Position numbers and translations under genes: made by a program | The notes under the pieces: generated by a model | What the model was told of the DNA's origin: nothing | What the model saw: only the letters and a program-made list of their open reading frames with translations | Databases searched by the model: none | In this document: positions 10,742 through 20,943 of the stretch, piece after piece | How positions within the stretch are numbered: position 1 is the stretch's first letter | Layout of the letters: each line of letters starts with the position of its first letter | Assembly: GCA_039602395.1 (NCBI GenBank) | Contig: JBCNJP010000025.1 | Coordinates: 48,937,980-49,001,979 of the forward strand | Length of the DNA: 64,000 nucleotides | Direction of reading: 5' to 3' | Origin: Deinandra increscens subsp. villosa | Lineage: Eukaryota; Streptophyta; Magnoliopsida; Asterales; Asteraceae

Positions 10742-13700
10742 TTGAAACAAAAACAAGGAGGAGACCGACTCCCCTTTTTCTCACTTCAGCCGTTCACCTC
10801 CCTCTCTCCTCTAACCCTAACCGCCTCAACCACCATCGCCGATCACCACCACCACCCACTGCCGTCACCTTCGCAAGCCACCACCACTCTCACCACTGCG
10901 CTGCGACCTCACCGTCGCCTCCCTCGTCGGAAACCAGCACCGAAACACCCACCCCTCACTCACTTCGCCCCCGCTGTTATCCCCCGTCAATCCACTGCCT
11001 CCGCCACCATGTCAACCATTCGACACCATTGTGCCAGTCGGAATCCACTTCCGATCACAGTTCCAGTGTCAATTTGAGCCATGGCCCCTCGCTTGAAGTG
11101 TGCGGCTCACCCCCCACAGGACCGACTTAAGTAAGTGCGATTTTTCTTAATTTTTCATGTTGTTATTGGTTGGGATGGGTGGAAATCTCTCATTGCAGGT
11201 GTATGGGAGTGGTTTTAACTGTTAAAACACACAAAAATTGTTTGTTTGAGAGTGTTGCAGGTTTGTTGTGAAGAAGAAAGGACTTTTCAATCGATTCAGG
11301 GGCTTCTCGATCAGGCTGAAAAGCTTTTCAATCAGCTCCTGGCACTTATCGATCACTGATCATCGATGATTTGGGACTTCTCGATCGAGAAACCAAGCTT
11401 TCCGATCGAAAGCTACGCTTTTCGATCGGAGCTTGGACTTTTCGATCGAAATTTGGACTTTTCCATCGCAACTAGTATTTTTCGACCAGTAATCTCAGTA
11501 ATATATGACTTCTCGATCGGACGGATGCTTTCCGATCGAAAACCCTACTTTTCGATCGGAAAGGTATCGGATGATGTTTCAAATTGTTATTCAGTTATTG
11601 TTAAGCCGTTATGCTGTCCGTTTTTCGAGAAATTCTTAAAACTAATGAATTCTTGTTGGTTTGGATGTTTATCTATGTTTGTGAGTGCAGGGACTTAGAA
11701 TTTGTCAAGGATCACAATACGGTAACATATTTGCTTGATCCACCTGCAGAGTATCGGGAGAAGTACCGGTCAATGATTGAAGGACTGAAGAGGTGTTGTT
11801 CACACTATGCTCTTACTGCAAACCCTATTATTTGCAAGCTTATGCAACATGAATTTTGGAAGACAGCATTTGTGTTGGATGATGGAAAGCAGATACTGGC
11901 TAAAATACAATCATCACCAGGGGTTTTAACTGAAGAAAATTTCAGACAGGCGCTCAGGCTCAAGGATGTTGCTGCTGATCCAATCGCCTTGGATAAAGAA
12001 ATGGTCACTTAGTGCCTAAAAGAAATGAGATATCACACAATATCTCAACCTACAATGAAGGCTCTCCTTCTGCTGTACTGGAGAATGATGGCCCATTACT
12101 TGCAGAAGTGTGTGATTGCAAAGAAAAGCTCAACAGATCGACTGAACCAAGTGCACACCCATGCTATGGTGTCACTAGTTAGAGGGGTTCGATTCAACTG
12201 GTCCAGGTTGATATTTGATGATGTGAAGGCTGTGGTGACCAGGGATAAAAAGTTTGCTGCTGTTCCAAGGTTCATCCAGTTAGCTCTGGATTCTAGATAT
12301 CCAGCCCTGAGGAAGACCAATGACACTCATGATACTAAGCCTATAGGCATTGAGGTTTTCCCGATGATTAATCCAAAGAAGAAACTGATGGATAAGGTGC
12401 CGTTTGGTGACAAGTTTGGTGAATTTGCTGAGATAACAAGAGAGGAGGTCCCTGTACAAAGAAATGCAGTTATTGAAGAAGAACACAATGTGCCTGCCTC
12501 TAAGAAGCCAGTTACTGAACTCACATATAGTTCAGATTGGGAAGATTTTGATTTAGAAGATGTGCAGATTGGTGCACTGAATTTTGAAGGTGAAGAGAAT
12601 ATCAATTATGACACATATCTTGATGACATTGATATTGAGGAAGTTGAGACTCAGACTGCTGAGACCCCACTGATTAGAAAACGGAAAGCCACGGAGGATC
12701 CTCCCCTCGGTGATTCTGTTACAGAAGAAAGACTGAGATAGAGAAGATTGCTAAACAACACCATGAAGAAGGCTCAAGTGACCCTAGAAGAAGAAGATTG
12801 GACCCTCGTGTGCCACCAGTCACTAGTACCAGTGCTAGTCAATCATCTTCACAACCCACTACCCAAGATAAAGGGAAAGCGGTGGAAACACCTGAATACA
12901 GATTGGAAATGGAACTTAGAGAAGAAATTAAAAGTCTGAAAGCCCATAATGCAGCCCAAAGTGAGATAATTGGAGACTTGATTGATATCCAAAAGATCCA
13001 CAACACTGAGTTGGAGAATCAGAAAAAGATAAACCGAGAGTTTACCAGACAATTCAGAGATCTACATAAGCTGATCAGGCAGCTTAAGTCTGATAAATCA
13101 AGTAGGTCAAACACTAGCCAAGATGATAAGGGTGATCCAGGAAACACAGAAGGAGGTTCAGGTGTAGGGGATTCCTCACAATCACCAGCATTTGACTTTA
13201 AAGCAGATATCCCTGAGGAGTCTCACACAGTATTACCCGAAGCCTCCATTGAAGATAAAGATACCAGGGATAGAGACTACATGACAGTACCAGCTTCTGA
13301 GTTTGACGGAGGTTGGGAGGCTCAAACATTTGCTTATCCCCCTGAAAGGTACCTAATCCAGCTGGGAGAGCATTATCATGATAAGAGGGGAATCAATGCA
13401 GATATTAAAGCCTGGATGTTTGATGGAGAGAAAAATATGTTCATTGTGCAGAGAAAGGGTCAATATCCGTTAGAATACTACAAGAGCTGGACCCAGTTTT
13501 ACTCATGGACACATGTGGATCTAACTATGCTTTACAAGGCACCATTTACAAATCCATCAAACAATGAGCAAGCTAAGTACTTTTACAAGAAATTGGAAAA
13601 TGCAGTGCGTAGCAAGTTCCAGAGATTTGAAGATTTTCCTCATAAGAAGTCATATGTTAAGAAATACAGGGGTGTGTTCAAATGGGATGGAAAGAAGAGT

Positions 13701-14092
13701 ATCCCTGGAAAGGAGGATGTCAAGGACAAGAAGAGTATTACTGAGAAGAAGTTCACAAATGTTCTCCACCAACTGAAAAGACAAAGACAATACCCCTGCC
13801 AATGAGACATCCTGAAGATTGTCTTCATGACTTCCAAACTTGGGCATATAGTGATTACTCTGGTGAAGCAAAAATTATCTGCAACTCAAAAACAATGAGT
13901 GTCATGGAGGTTCATGATTTGATGAGGTTTCATAAGAAGGATATAATGGTACTGGCCAAGCATCAAATTGAGTGTAATCAAGAAACTGAAGAATATGCCA
14001 AGTGCTATACTAGCTCTATGGCTGAGATCGTGGCAAAGGAGCTGTGGTATGATCCAGCAACAGTGAATCTGTCAAAGAAGTTCAGAATGTGA
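10742..14092 (+). pseudogene. Extra post-pol gene of element A, with predicted intron; unknown function
   Basis: A C/T-rich, GC-richer leader (about 10770-11080) precedes ATG 11081 in good context (GAGCCATGG). Exon 1 (11081-11130) encodes MAPRLKCAAHPPQDRL plus two bases, then donor AA/GTAAGT at 11131. The acceptor TGCAG/G is at 11686-11690. Joining 11130 to 11691 keeps the frame into DLEFVKDHNTVTYLLDPP. The long second exon has an in-frame TAG (12010-12012), frameshifts near 12730 and 13775, and ends at the TGA near 14090-14092. Visible parts: a conserved N-terminal globular-looking domain (to about 12310), an acidic Asp/Glu stretch (12530-12650), a coiled coil (12900-13080) and a Tyr/Trp-rich C-terminal domain (13310-14090). 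There are no membrane segments, so envelope function is doubtful. I recall similar predicted proteins with Copia elements in Asteraceae genomes. Function is unknown. Confidence 0.72.
11278..11565 (+). repeat. Intronic copy of the TTTCGATC motif array
   Basis: About fifteen copies or near-copies of CTTTTCGATC, CTTCTCGATC and their complements, within the predicted intron 11131-11690. The motif is that of the 5' leader array at 2330-2710. Both arrays lie just upstream of a coding start in the same element. Confidence 0.82.
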
Positions 14093-14124
14093 ATGCTGTC
14101 TAATGCTAAAGCCTAGGGGAAGAT

Positions 14125-14457
14125 TGTAGAGTCTAGAATTTTATAAGGCTTTTGCATTAGAAATACTTCTGGGCTAGTTAAATGTAGTTGGGCTATGATC
14201 ATGTAAATGGGTTGTGTGGGTTGTAGATTGGTCTAATTATGGGCCCTATAGGCCGATTTCTATAGCTTGTTGATCAAGCATAGGATTCCCTATATATAGA
14301 TAGTTAGTTTATGTAATTAGGGTTGGTTGCCCTATTGGTGTTTTTGCGATTTTGGTGTTCACGAAATTCTCTCAAGAGAATTTCGATCAGTGTGTAGCAA
14401 TCAAGGTGATTAGTAAAGTGTGTTTCTTCTTCTGGTTTGTGTTCTTGTTCTTGTCCT
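14125..14457 (+). repeat. 3' LTR of element A, first part
   Basis: Follows polypurine tract AGGGGAAGAT. It matches 1698-2030 with few differences, and is cut by element B. The duplicated target GTCCT (14453-14457) is the last pentamer before B. Confidence 0.92.
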
Positions 14458-14816
14458 TGTTAGAGCATATTTCTATACTATGAGTGTCTCGTGTATTGTA
14501 TCTATGTGAGCGAGTTTTAGAATGAATTGTAGTGACTATTTGGTTAGTGGCGTACCACATGGTCCGGCGGACCATGTGGTCCGGCGTACCAGTTGGTACG
14601 TTGGGCGTTTAGTCACTTACTATAAATAGGTGTGTGTTAGAATGTTAGCTTAACCAGTTTAGTCATTCTACACCTTTCTGTGTGTGTTTCTAGAGAGAGA
14701 AACTAGAGAGAACTTCATTGTATCTTCAAGTGATCAATAAGATTTCTCTTATTTACATCCATGTTCATTACGTTTGATCAAAGCATGCAGTAGTAAGATC
14801 GTTTCTCGTTTTTACA
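14458..14816 (+). repeat. 5' LTR of element B
   Basis: TG...CA ends. A near-perfect 25-nt palindrome at 14555-14579 (arms CCACATGGTCCG / CGGACCATGTGG), then GGTCCGGCGTACC and a shorter GTACC/GGTAC pair. TATAAATAG near 14621-14629 is a likely TATA box. The palindrome core TGGTCCG recurs in the leader. Confidence 0.95.
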
Positions 14817-14818
14817 AG

Positions 14819-14830
14819 TGGTATCAGAGC
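14819..14830 (+). other. Primer binding site, element B
   Basis: TGGTATCAGAGC two bases after the LTR; initiator tRNA-Met type. Confidence 0.93.
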
Positions 14831-15051
14831 ATTTGGTTGCTCTACTGCTGTGTTTTTGATCAATTTTCGGAGTTTTAGAGAGAGAAAGCTTGGGTTTGGT
14901 AAGTTTTTCTTCAATTTCTTCCAATTCTGAGTGATTCCAAGGATAAAAATGATTTCTGTATGCTTCTGGAGTGTTTTCGCATCATATTGATCTAGTTTTC
15001 AGCTTCAATTGTCAAAATTTATGAAAATCAGTCGATTTTTGAGTTTTCTGT

Positions 15052-15345
15052 GACTGGTCCGCCCAACGAGCAGTCTGGTCCGCCGTTTGATCCGCTAGGC
15101 AATCTTCATCAGTCTGATCCGCAGCAGTTACAGCGTATCAGTGTGATCCGCTGAAAATTCTGGTCCGCCGTACCAGTTTTGATCCGCTGTATCAAAATCT
15201 GATCCGCTGAAGATATCTGGTCCGCATCTGATCCGCTAGTATAATTCTGGTCCGCTAGTTCATCTGATCCGGAATCTGGTCCGCTAGTACAAATTTGATC
15301 CGCCTTATTGTTTTTGGTCCGGAACTGGTCTGTCGATTTGTTTTG
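15052..15345 (+). repeat. Leader repeat array of element B (TGRTCCG)
   Basis: I count about 15 copies of TGGTCCG or TGATCCG in about 290 bp, nearly all followed by C, in the direct orientation and irregularly spaced. TGGTCCG is the core of the LTR palindrome of this element. Confidence 0.9.
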
Positions 15346-15560
15346 GTACGCTGGCAGAATAGTGACTTTCACTAAAACTGACGTAACTTGAGAACTGTAA
15401 AGAGTTACGGGAGCTAATACCAGTCAAAACGTTCGTCTTTCCGAGATCTAGGACTTGTAGCCGCCTACGGCCAGTACCGTTCAGTTTTGAACCCCAAAAT
15501 CCGCTTGGAAGACCTCCGTTTTTGAGTTCAAAGTTTTTGAAGTATTATTTTAGGTGAAAA

Positions 15561-18500
15561 ATGTCCGATTTTCAAGCGTTTGCGGCTATGCAAAGCACGG
15601 TACAAGCTATGCTCAATTTTGATAATGAAATAGGAACAAGTCAGAAAGTTCCCAAGTTGTTAAAATTGGAAGATTATCAAAATTGGAAGCAACGTTTTTC
15701 TGCATACATCAGTACAAATGATATTGATTTGTGGATTCCGATTCGAACGATGTATGTGCGTCCAACTGACAATGGAGAATATAAAGAGATTCAAGATTTT
15801 GATAAGGATGAACGAAGAAGTTATGAACTTGAACAAAAAGTTTATGGTTATCTTACCATGGCTTTACCTACTGAGTTGTTACATCAATTCAGTACTTGCA
15901 AGAAGGCTAAACAATTATGGGATGCTTTATCTGCTCGATGTGAAGGCAATGATCAGTATAAGAAGAGTCGAAGGAAAGTGTTGAACAAAGAATTTGAAAA
16001 TTTTCAACAATACGACAAAGAAAATATTTCTGCTCTTGTTTCAAGATTTTCACATCTAATTAGTGAGATGAAAGTCGTCAAGATTGAAAAGACCGAGGAA
16101 GAATTGAAAGAGAAATTGATGGAAGCATTACCAGAGAAATGGGAAAATTATGTGTTGTTGCTTACTCATGACAAAGACTATTCCACATTATCATTTCATG
16201 ATTTGACTGGAAAGCTTCATGCTCGAGAAATGGAAATGATGAATTCAAACAAGTCCACTGCTCAATTACAAAATCCTGAGTTATATCATGGACAAAATTC
16301 TGCAAGTATCAATGCAAAATCTAAATCATCTGGTTATGATACATCAAATCCACCTCAAACAGCATTTGTTGCTGATCATGGATCAGGAAAGTATGAAAGT
16401 TCATCAAGGAGGTGCAGTTTCACTACTCCTGATAGATCATCTGCTAGTTCGATTAATGGGAAGTCAGCTGAAGATTTAGTTGCGTTGTTATCTGGATTCA
16501 TATCATCTTCTTCTGGCGATATATTTAGTCAAATTGGTAACTCTTGTTTATATAGAGAAGATTTAGATCATATGGATGAAGATCAGTTGAACAAATTAGA
16601 TTTGGAGTGGCAGTTTGCTATGCAAACTGAAAGAGGTAGAAGGTTTATTAAGAAACATGGAACGACATCTATTTTTCAAGGAGACAAACTTGGTTTGAAT
16701 AAGTCACAGATCAAATGTTTCAAATGTTCCAAATATGGTCATTTTGCTCGTGAGTGTCCCGCAAAAGAAAAGGTGGTTCAGACAGCTGATAAAACTGCTT
16801 CACCTCAAATTGCTTTGACTGCTATTTCTTCTGCATCAAAAGAACAAACATCGAATGAAGGTTATGATTGGGCTGCTGATTTTCCTGATGAGTCTTGTTT
16901 TGTTGCTCAGATTGTTCACAGTGATGACGAAGAAGAGATAACAGATTCTGATTCAGATGTTAGTAGTTATGGAAATAGTGGTTATGAATCTGTCTGTGAG
17001 TTTTGTTCTCAAAAAGATAAAATGATTCAAGGTTTAGTTAAGGAAAAAGAAGATTTGGTTGCTGATAGAGAAAAGTTGGAAGGTATGATCCAAGAGTTAG
17101 AAGCTCAAAAAGAAAAGTTTTCAGTTTTTCAGACAGAGTTAATTGAACAAGAGTTGCAGTTTCAAGGTGTTGAGCAGGAATTTGAAAAGAAGTTTACAAA
17201 ATTATCTGCAGAAAAGGATGAATTAGTTCAAGAAGTGAAGAAATGGAAAGATGAAGCTGAGGATACAGCAAAAGATTTTCAAAATCTTTTTGACAAATCA
17301 AAGTCCAGACTTGATGCTCTTACTCAACTTTCTGATGATCAAGCTACTAAGATTCAATCTTATCAGACTGATATGGAAAAGTTACTTGATGAGAAGAGGG
17401 AGTTGGTTAGAGTGAACAAGTTGCAAAATGCAAATTTGGATATTCAGAAAAGAAATGACGATAAACTCGAGAAGGAATTGGTGGCCGGATTAGATGAGTT
17501 AAGATTGCAAAAGTATGAAACTAACAAAGTGGCAAAGAAGCTCATTGCAACAGAAAAAGAGTTGGCTGAAGCTCATCAAAGAATTTCTGAATTAAAGATT
17601 GAAGTCATTGATTCAAAACGTCTTTTGAACAATGTTACTAACTCACAATCTTTTACAAGTTTTCTGGCCAAAGATGAAAATTTTGAGAAGATGTTTAACA
17701 AGACAGTCTCACCACCAGGAAGTCTCAAAGAAGGCGTTCATGATTTGAAAGACAAGGCTGAGATTGGTGATTATTCTGAGTTTGTTGGTTCCAAATCTGT
17801 TGAAGAAAAGCAAAAGGAAAAAGGCAAAAGTACTGAAGCTTCTGAAGCTCAAAAGGTTGTGTCTGGGTCTTCGTCTGTCAAAAGCTGACATTGATGAAAC
17901 AATTATCAATGCTCCAAAAGATATCAAGAAAGTTAAAGCTGAATTTTCTCGTCTTGCAAAGAACGGGCATAAATCATCTGATTCAGAAGAGAAAGTTTCT
18001 GGAAAATATACAGGTTTGGGATTTCAAAAGAAACAGGTTGATGTGAATGTTTCAAAGGTTCAACAGCAACAGCATTTGAAGAAAGTTAATCTGAAGCAAG
18101 TAAAGAAAGAAGTTTTTAAAGCTGACAAAGTTCAACCCGAGAGGTTCTACAAACTCAAGGGTTCGGAACAAATATTTTCTGATAAAGAATTCCCGCTACA
18201 TTGTGTAGATGCTCGGAAAGTTGCTGAAGTTTTTGTGAAGAATGTTGATTCAAAGACCAAGAAGCAACAAGGTGCTAAATATTCTTCTGAAGGATCCAAT
18301 TCTACTCCAAAGAGCCCGACATCCAAATGGGTTCATGATCATCGATTTCAGGTATATGATAATTTTTATGATCATTTTGGAGATGAATATGTGTGTGAAG
18401 CTATGCAGGTTCCAAAACGAAGAAATGTACACAATCGCTTGTGTTACAATTGCCGACAAAAAGGGCATCTGGCACAAGATTGTCCGGCTTCTGCTGCTTC

Positions 18501-18798
18501 TAGTTCAAGGAAAGGAAAGGTTCCATTTGTTGGTAAAGCTACCAAACAACGATTCATTGATGAAAATGGTAGAGTATTTGATGAATACTCACAACCTACA
18601 TTTTTTAAAACTCAAGGAAGATTTATTCCTCGTTTTCAAAATGTTCCATATGTAGGTTGTTCGTCACAATCAAGTGTGACTGGTTCATCAGATACTGATT
18701 CCCCAAAACAACAAATCTGGAAACCTAAAGTGGTTTCAAAAGGAAATCAAGATACTGGTCGACCAGAAGCAATTCGCTTCGGGTCATTTATAAACTGA
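15561..18798 (+). CDS. Element B gag polyprotein (one frameshift)
   Basis: Start at ATG 15561 (MSDFQAF), shared with D and C. The first frame gives 775 residues to TGA 17886-17888. The reading continues in the +1 frame (overlapping from about 17764) to TGA 18796-18798. N-terminal UBN2-like capsid domain (about residues 35-210: NWKQRFSAY, LWDAL, LMEALPEKW); Ser/Asn linker; zinc knuckle CFKCSKYGHFAREC (about 384-397); acidic patch; long coiled coil (about 490-690); then after the shift a FPLHCVDARK block and a second knuckle CYNCRQKGHLAQDC (about 18441-18482). The single break near 17875 is either a one-base mutation or a recoding site. I see no known slippery sequence. The product would form particles and bind RNA. 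No pol follows. Confidence 0.88.
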
Positions 18799-20463
18799 TG
18801 TGTTTGACCAGTGTGCAGGTACTTCTAGAAGACCTATCGGTGATTGAAAAGTTGCTGATGGAGGAGTATTCTGCTGATTTAACTTAAATTACATGTGATA
18901 TCAAATTTCAAAACTGAAATTTTTCTGAAAGCTAAACTTGAAAGGTATCCATGTCGAAAGGTCAATTTTCTTTCTTTTACATTTCCTATGTAGTTTAGAG
19001 GGAGAAAATTGAAAACCAAAAATAGCGTCTTTATGTTTTTGTTTGTGTTAAAATGAAAATCCAAAAATAGAGTTTTCATTTTAAGGGGGAGAAAAACAGA
19101 AAAATACAAAAACATTGAAAAATGAGAAATTGTATCCAACATGATTGGGAAATGATGGTACATTGGCTTACGTGTCTGACTCATGGATACACTAGATGAA
19201 AAAGCCATAAGATCATTGCTCGATGTGCTTGGTAGGCTCGGCATTAAATCAGAAAGTATTCAGATGTGATAAACACATTATATACTAATGCTTGACCAAG
19301 TGGGCAACATCTTTATGCATATCTCATGATATAAAGAAAAAGATATGTGAAAAAGAAAAATGAGAAGTCACTGTGTATACATGTGTTCATTTTGCAAAGA
19401 TTTAAACTTGTTTGATTTTCTTTATTTTGTCAAACGATCGGACTTTCTTTGCGTATCGAAAGATCGACCTGATTGTTGTTCGTTTGACGTTCTGCTTTAT
19501 TTTCTTTGGTGTTTCGTATAACTCATCGGACTTTCTCTGCGTGTACGGGAGTACCGACCTGATTGTTGTTGAGTTATACAACTTCAACTTGTTTTATTTT
19601 CTTATTTTGTTAAATCCGAGGCCTTATCTGCGTATCGAAAGATCGACCTTAAGGTAGACGATTTAACGTTCTTATTTCTTTTTGCATGGAACACAGTTGA
19701 CTGAATCATGAATACAATCATTATGTGATTAAATCACAAATGAAATCACAAAGTGTGATATAAAAGCGAAAAACATATCTGAGTATGTCTGATAGTGTGG
19801 GGTACACTGGTCAAAGCAAATTAAATCAATCAATAACATATCCAGATGTTATGAGTATGATTGTGCCTGAGTTTAAGATGGACAAATTATACCAGTAATC
19901 GACATGACTTGTGTGCTGAAGTAATTGAAATTGAAGTGTAGTTCAGCATGATATGACCAATATGATCCCAAGTTGTGATCTTTCTTGCAAAAGACAAAAA
20001 TAGTGTTTGATTCAGTATTGCATTTATGTTTCATATCTGAAAAGTTCAAAAAGATTTTCGGTGTGTTTTGATGTAAAGTTTCAAAAAGTCAAAAAGATTT
20101 TGTTTCTTATTTGTTTTCGACCGATCGATATGTGATACGAAATCAAAATTTCAAAACTATATCTTGGATTCTCGAAGAGAAGTTTTGCGCCAAGATTAAA
20201 TTAATTTTCAAAAGAAAAGGAAACCGTGTTTCTGTCTTCTGAAATTACAGGTTTGTGTGTCAAGACTCAAGCATGGTGAGAGGAGGAGTATGAAGTATCT
20301 TTCACAAGTGGATCTTGAAGTGCAAAGATAATTACAGAGTGATCCAGCCATGCAAGCTCTATTTCTGACAAGATTTCAAGTCAAAGATCGGATGCAGCCA
20401 TGTTGAAGATTGAAGACTGTAGTCTAGTTAGAGAATAGATACACTACACGTTAAGGGGGAGTT
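18799..20463 (+). other. Element B 3' noncoding region with repeated polypurine tracts
   Basis: Purine tracts AGAGGGAGA (about 18997), AAGGGGGAGA (about 19082) and the final AAGGGGGAG (20452-20460), just before the 3' LTR. Multiple polypurine tracts are a reported feature of Sireviruses. A TGCAG/G acceptor-like site (18814-18818) follows the gag stop, then a short in-frame peptide LLEDLSVIEKLLMEEYSA. No other coding potential is seen. Confidence 0.78.
19429..19667 (+). other. Tandem array of three stem-loops, element B
   Basis: SL1 19429-19488: GTCAAACG/CGTTTGAC with inner ATC-GAAA-GAT. SL2 19516-19579: GTATAACTCA/TGAGTTATAC with inner GTAC-GGGA-GTAC. SL3 19609-19667: GTTAAATC/GATTTAAC with inner ATC-GAAA-GAT. 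SL1 and SL2 also pair TCGG with CCTGA. Outer stems differ in sequence but all pair, while the words CTNTGCGT and CGACCT around the inner hairpin are shared. GAAA and GGGA are both GNRA tetraloops. The RNA is sense for the element. Confidence 0.8.
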
Positions 20464-20822
20464 TGTTAGAGCATATTTCTATACTATGAGTGTCTCGTGT
20501 ATTGTATCTATGTGAGCGAGTTTTAGAATGAATTGTAGTGACTATTTGGTTAGTGGCGTACCACATGGTCCGGCGGACCATGTGGTCCGGCGTACCAGTT
20601 GGTACGTTGGGCGTTTAGTCACTTACTATAAATAGGTGTGTGTTAGAATGTTAGCTTAACCAGTTCAGTCATTCTACACCTTTCTGTGTGTGTTTCTAGA
20701 GAGAGAAACTAGAGAGAACTTCATTGTATCTTCAAGTGATCAATAAGATTTCTCTTATTTACATCCATGTTCATTACGTTTGATCAAAGCATGCAGTAGT
20801 AAGATCGTTTCTCGTTTTTACA
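20464..20822 (+). repeat. 3' LTR of element B
   Basis: Same length as the 5' copy, with one base difference seen. Followed by target duplication GTCCT. Confidence 0.95.
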
Positions 20823-20827
20823 GTCCT

Positions 20828-20938
20828 TATTGCTTATTCATATTATTTACAATTAATCTTGAATCACCTATAATCACCGGATTCCGCACAGTGGTTATAG
20901 ACTTTGATATCGCGTGAGGGTTTGATTTGATCCTTACA
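20828..20938 (+). repeat. 3' LTR of element A, second part
   Basis: Completes the 444-bp LTR (TATTGCTTATTC...CCTTACA) after element B. Followed by TATCC, the target duplication of A. Confidence 0.92.
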
Positions 20939-20943
20939 TATCC

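Larger units (their letters stand above)
14458..20822 (+). mobile_element. Element B: young gag-only Sirevirus-like element
   Basis: LTRs 14458-14816 and 20464-20822, both 359 bp, start TGTTAGAG and end TTTTACA. I see one difference (T/C near 14659 and its partner). Target duplication GTCCT is at 14453-14457 and 20823-20827, inside the 3' LTR of A. Contents: primer site, motif-rich leader, one long gag, and a 1.7-kb 3' noncoding region with purine tracts and a stem-loop array. There is no protease, integrase, RT or RNase H. About 0.3% LTR divergence means a very recent insertion. Mobilisation would need proteins from an autonomous relative. Confidence 0.95.
1698..20938 (+). mobile_element. 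Element A: Sirevirus-like Copia retrotransposon with extra downstream gene
   Basis: LTRs start TGTAGAG and end CCTTACA. The 5' LTR is 1698-2141 (444 bp). The 3' LTR is 14125-14457 plus 20828-20938 (also 444 bp once element B is removed). The target duplication TATCC is at 1693-1697 and 20939-20943. Order: primer site, motif-rich leader, gag, protease-integrase-RT-RNase H (Copia order, integrase before RT), a 3' noncoding region with stem-loops, an extra spliced gene, polypurine tract AGGGGAAGAT (14115-14124), 3' LTR. By eye the LTRs differ at about 10 positions (about 2%). The internal region of about 12 kb is more than twice the usual Copia size because of the extra gene. All coding parts are broken. 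Confidence 0.93.

Noticed and set aside
11691..14092. Extra gene of A as a classical retroviral envelope
   Set aside because: No signal peptide, transmembrane helix or furin-like site visible; kept as unknown function.
19429..19667. Stem-loops with GAAA and CTGAT words considered as hammerhead ribozymes (retrozyme-like)
   Set aside because: Hammerheads need CUGANGA before a stem and GAAA after it, plus a cleavage triplet. Here GAAA sits in a tetraloop before CCTGATTG and the core order does not fit.
19429..19667. tRNA-like structures
   Set aside because: No T-loop GTTCRANNC, anticodon arm or CCA; only nested helices.
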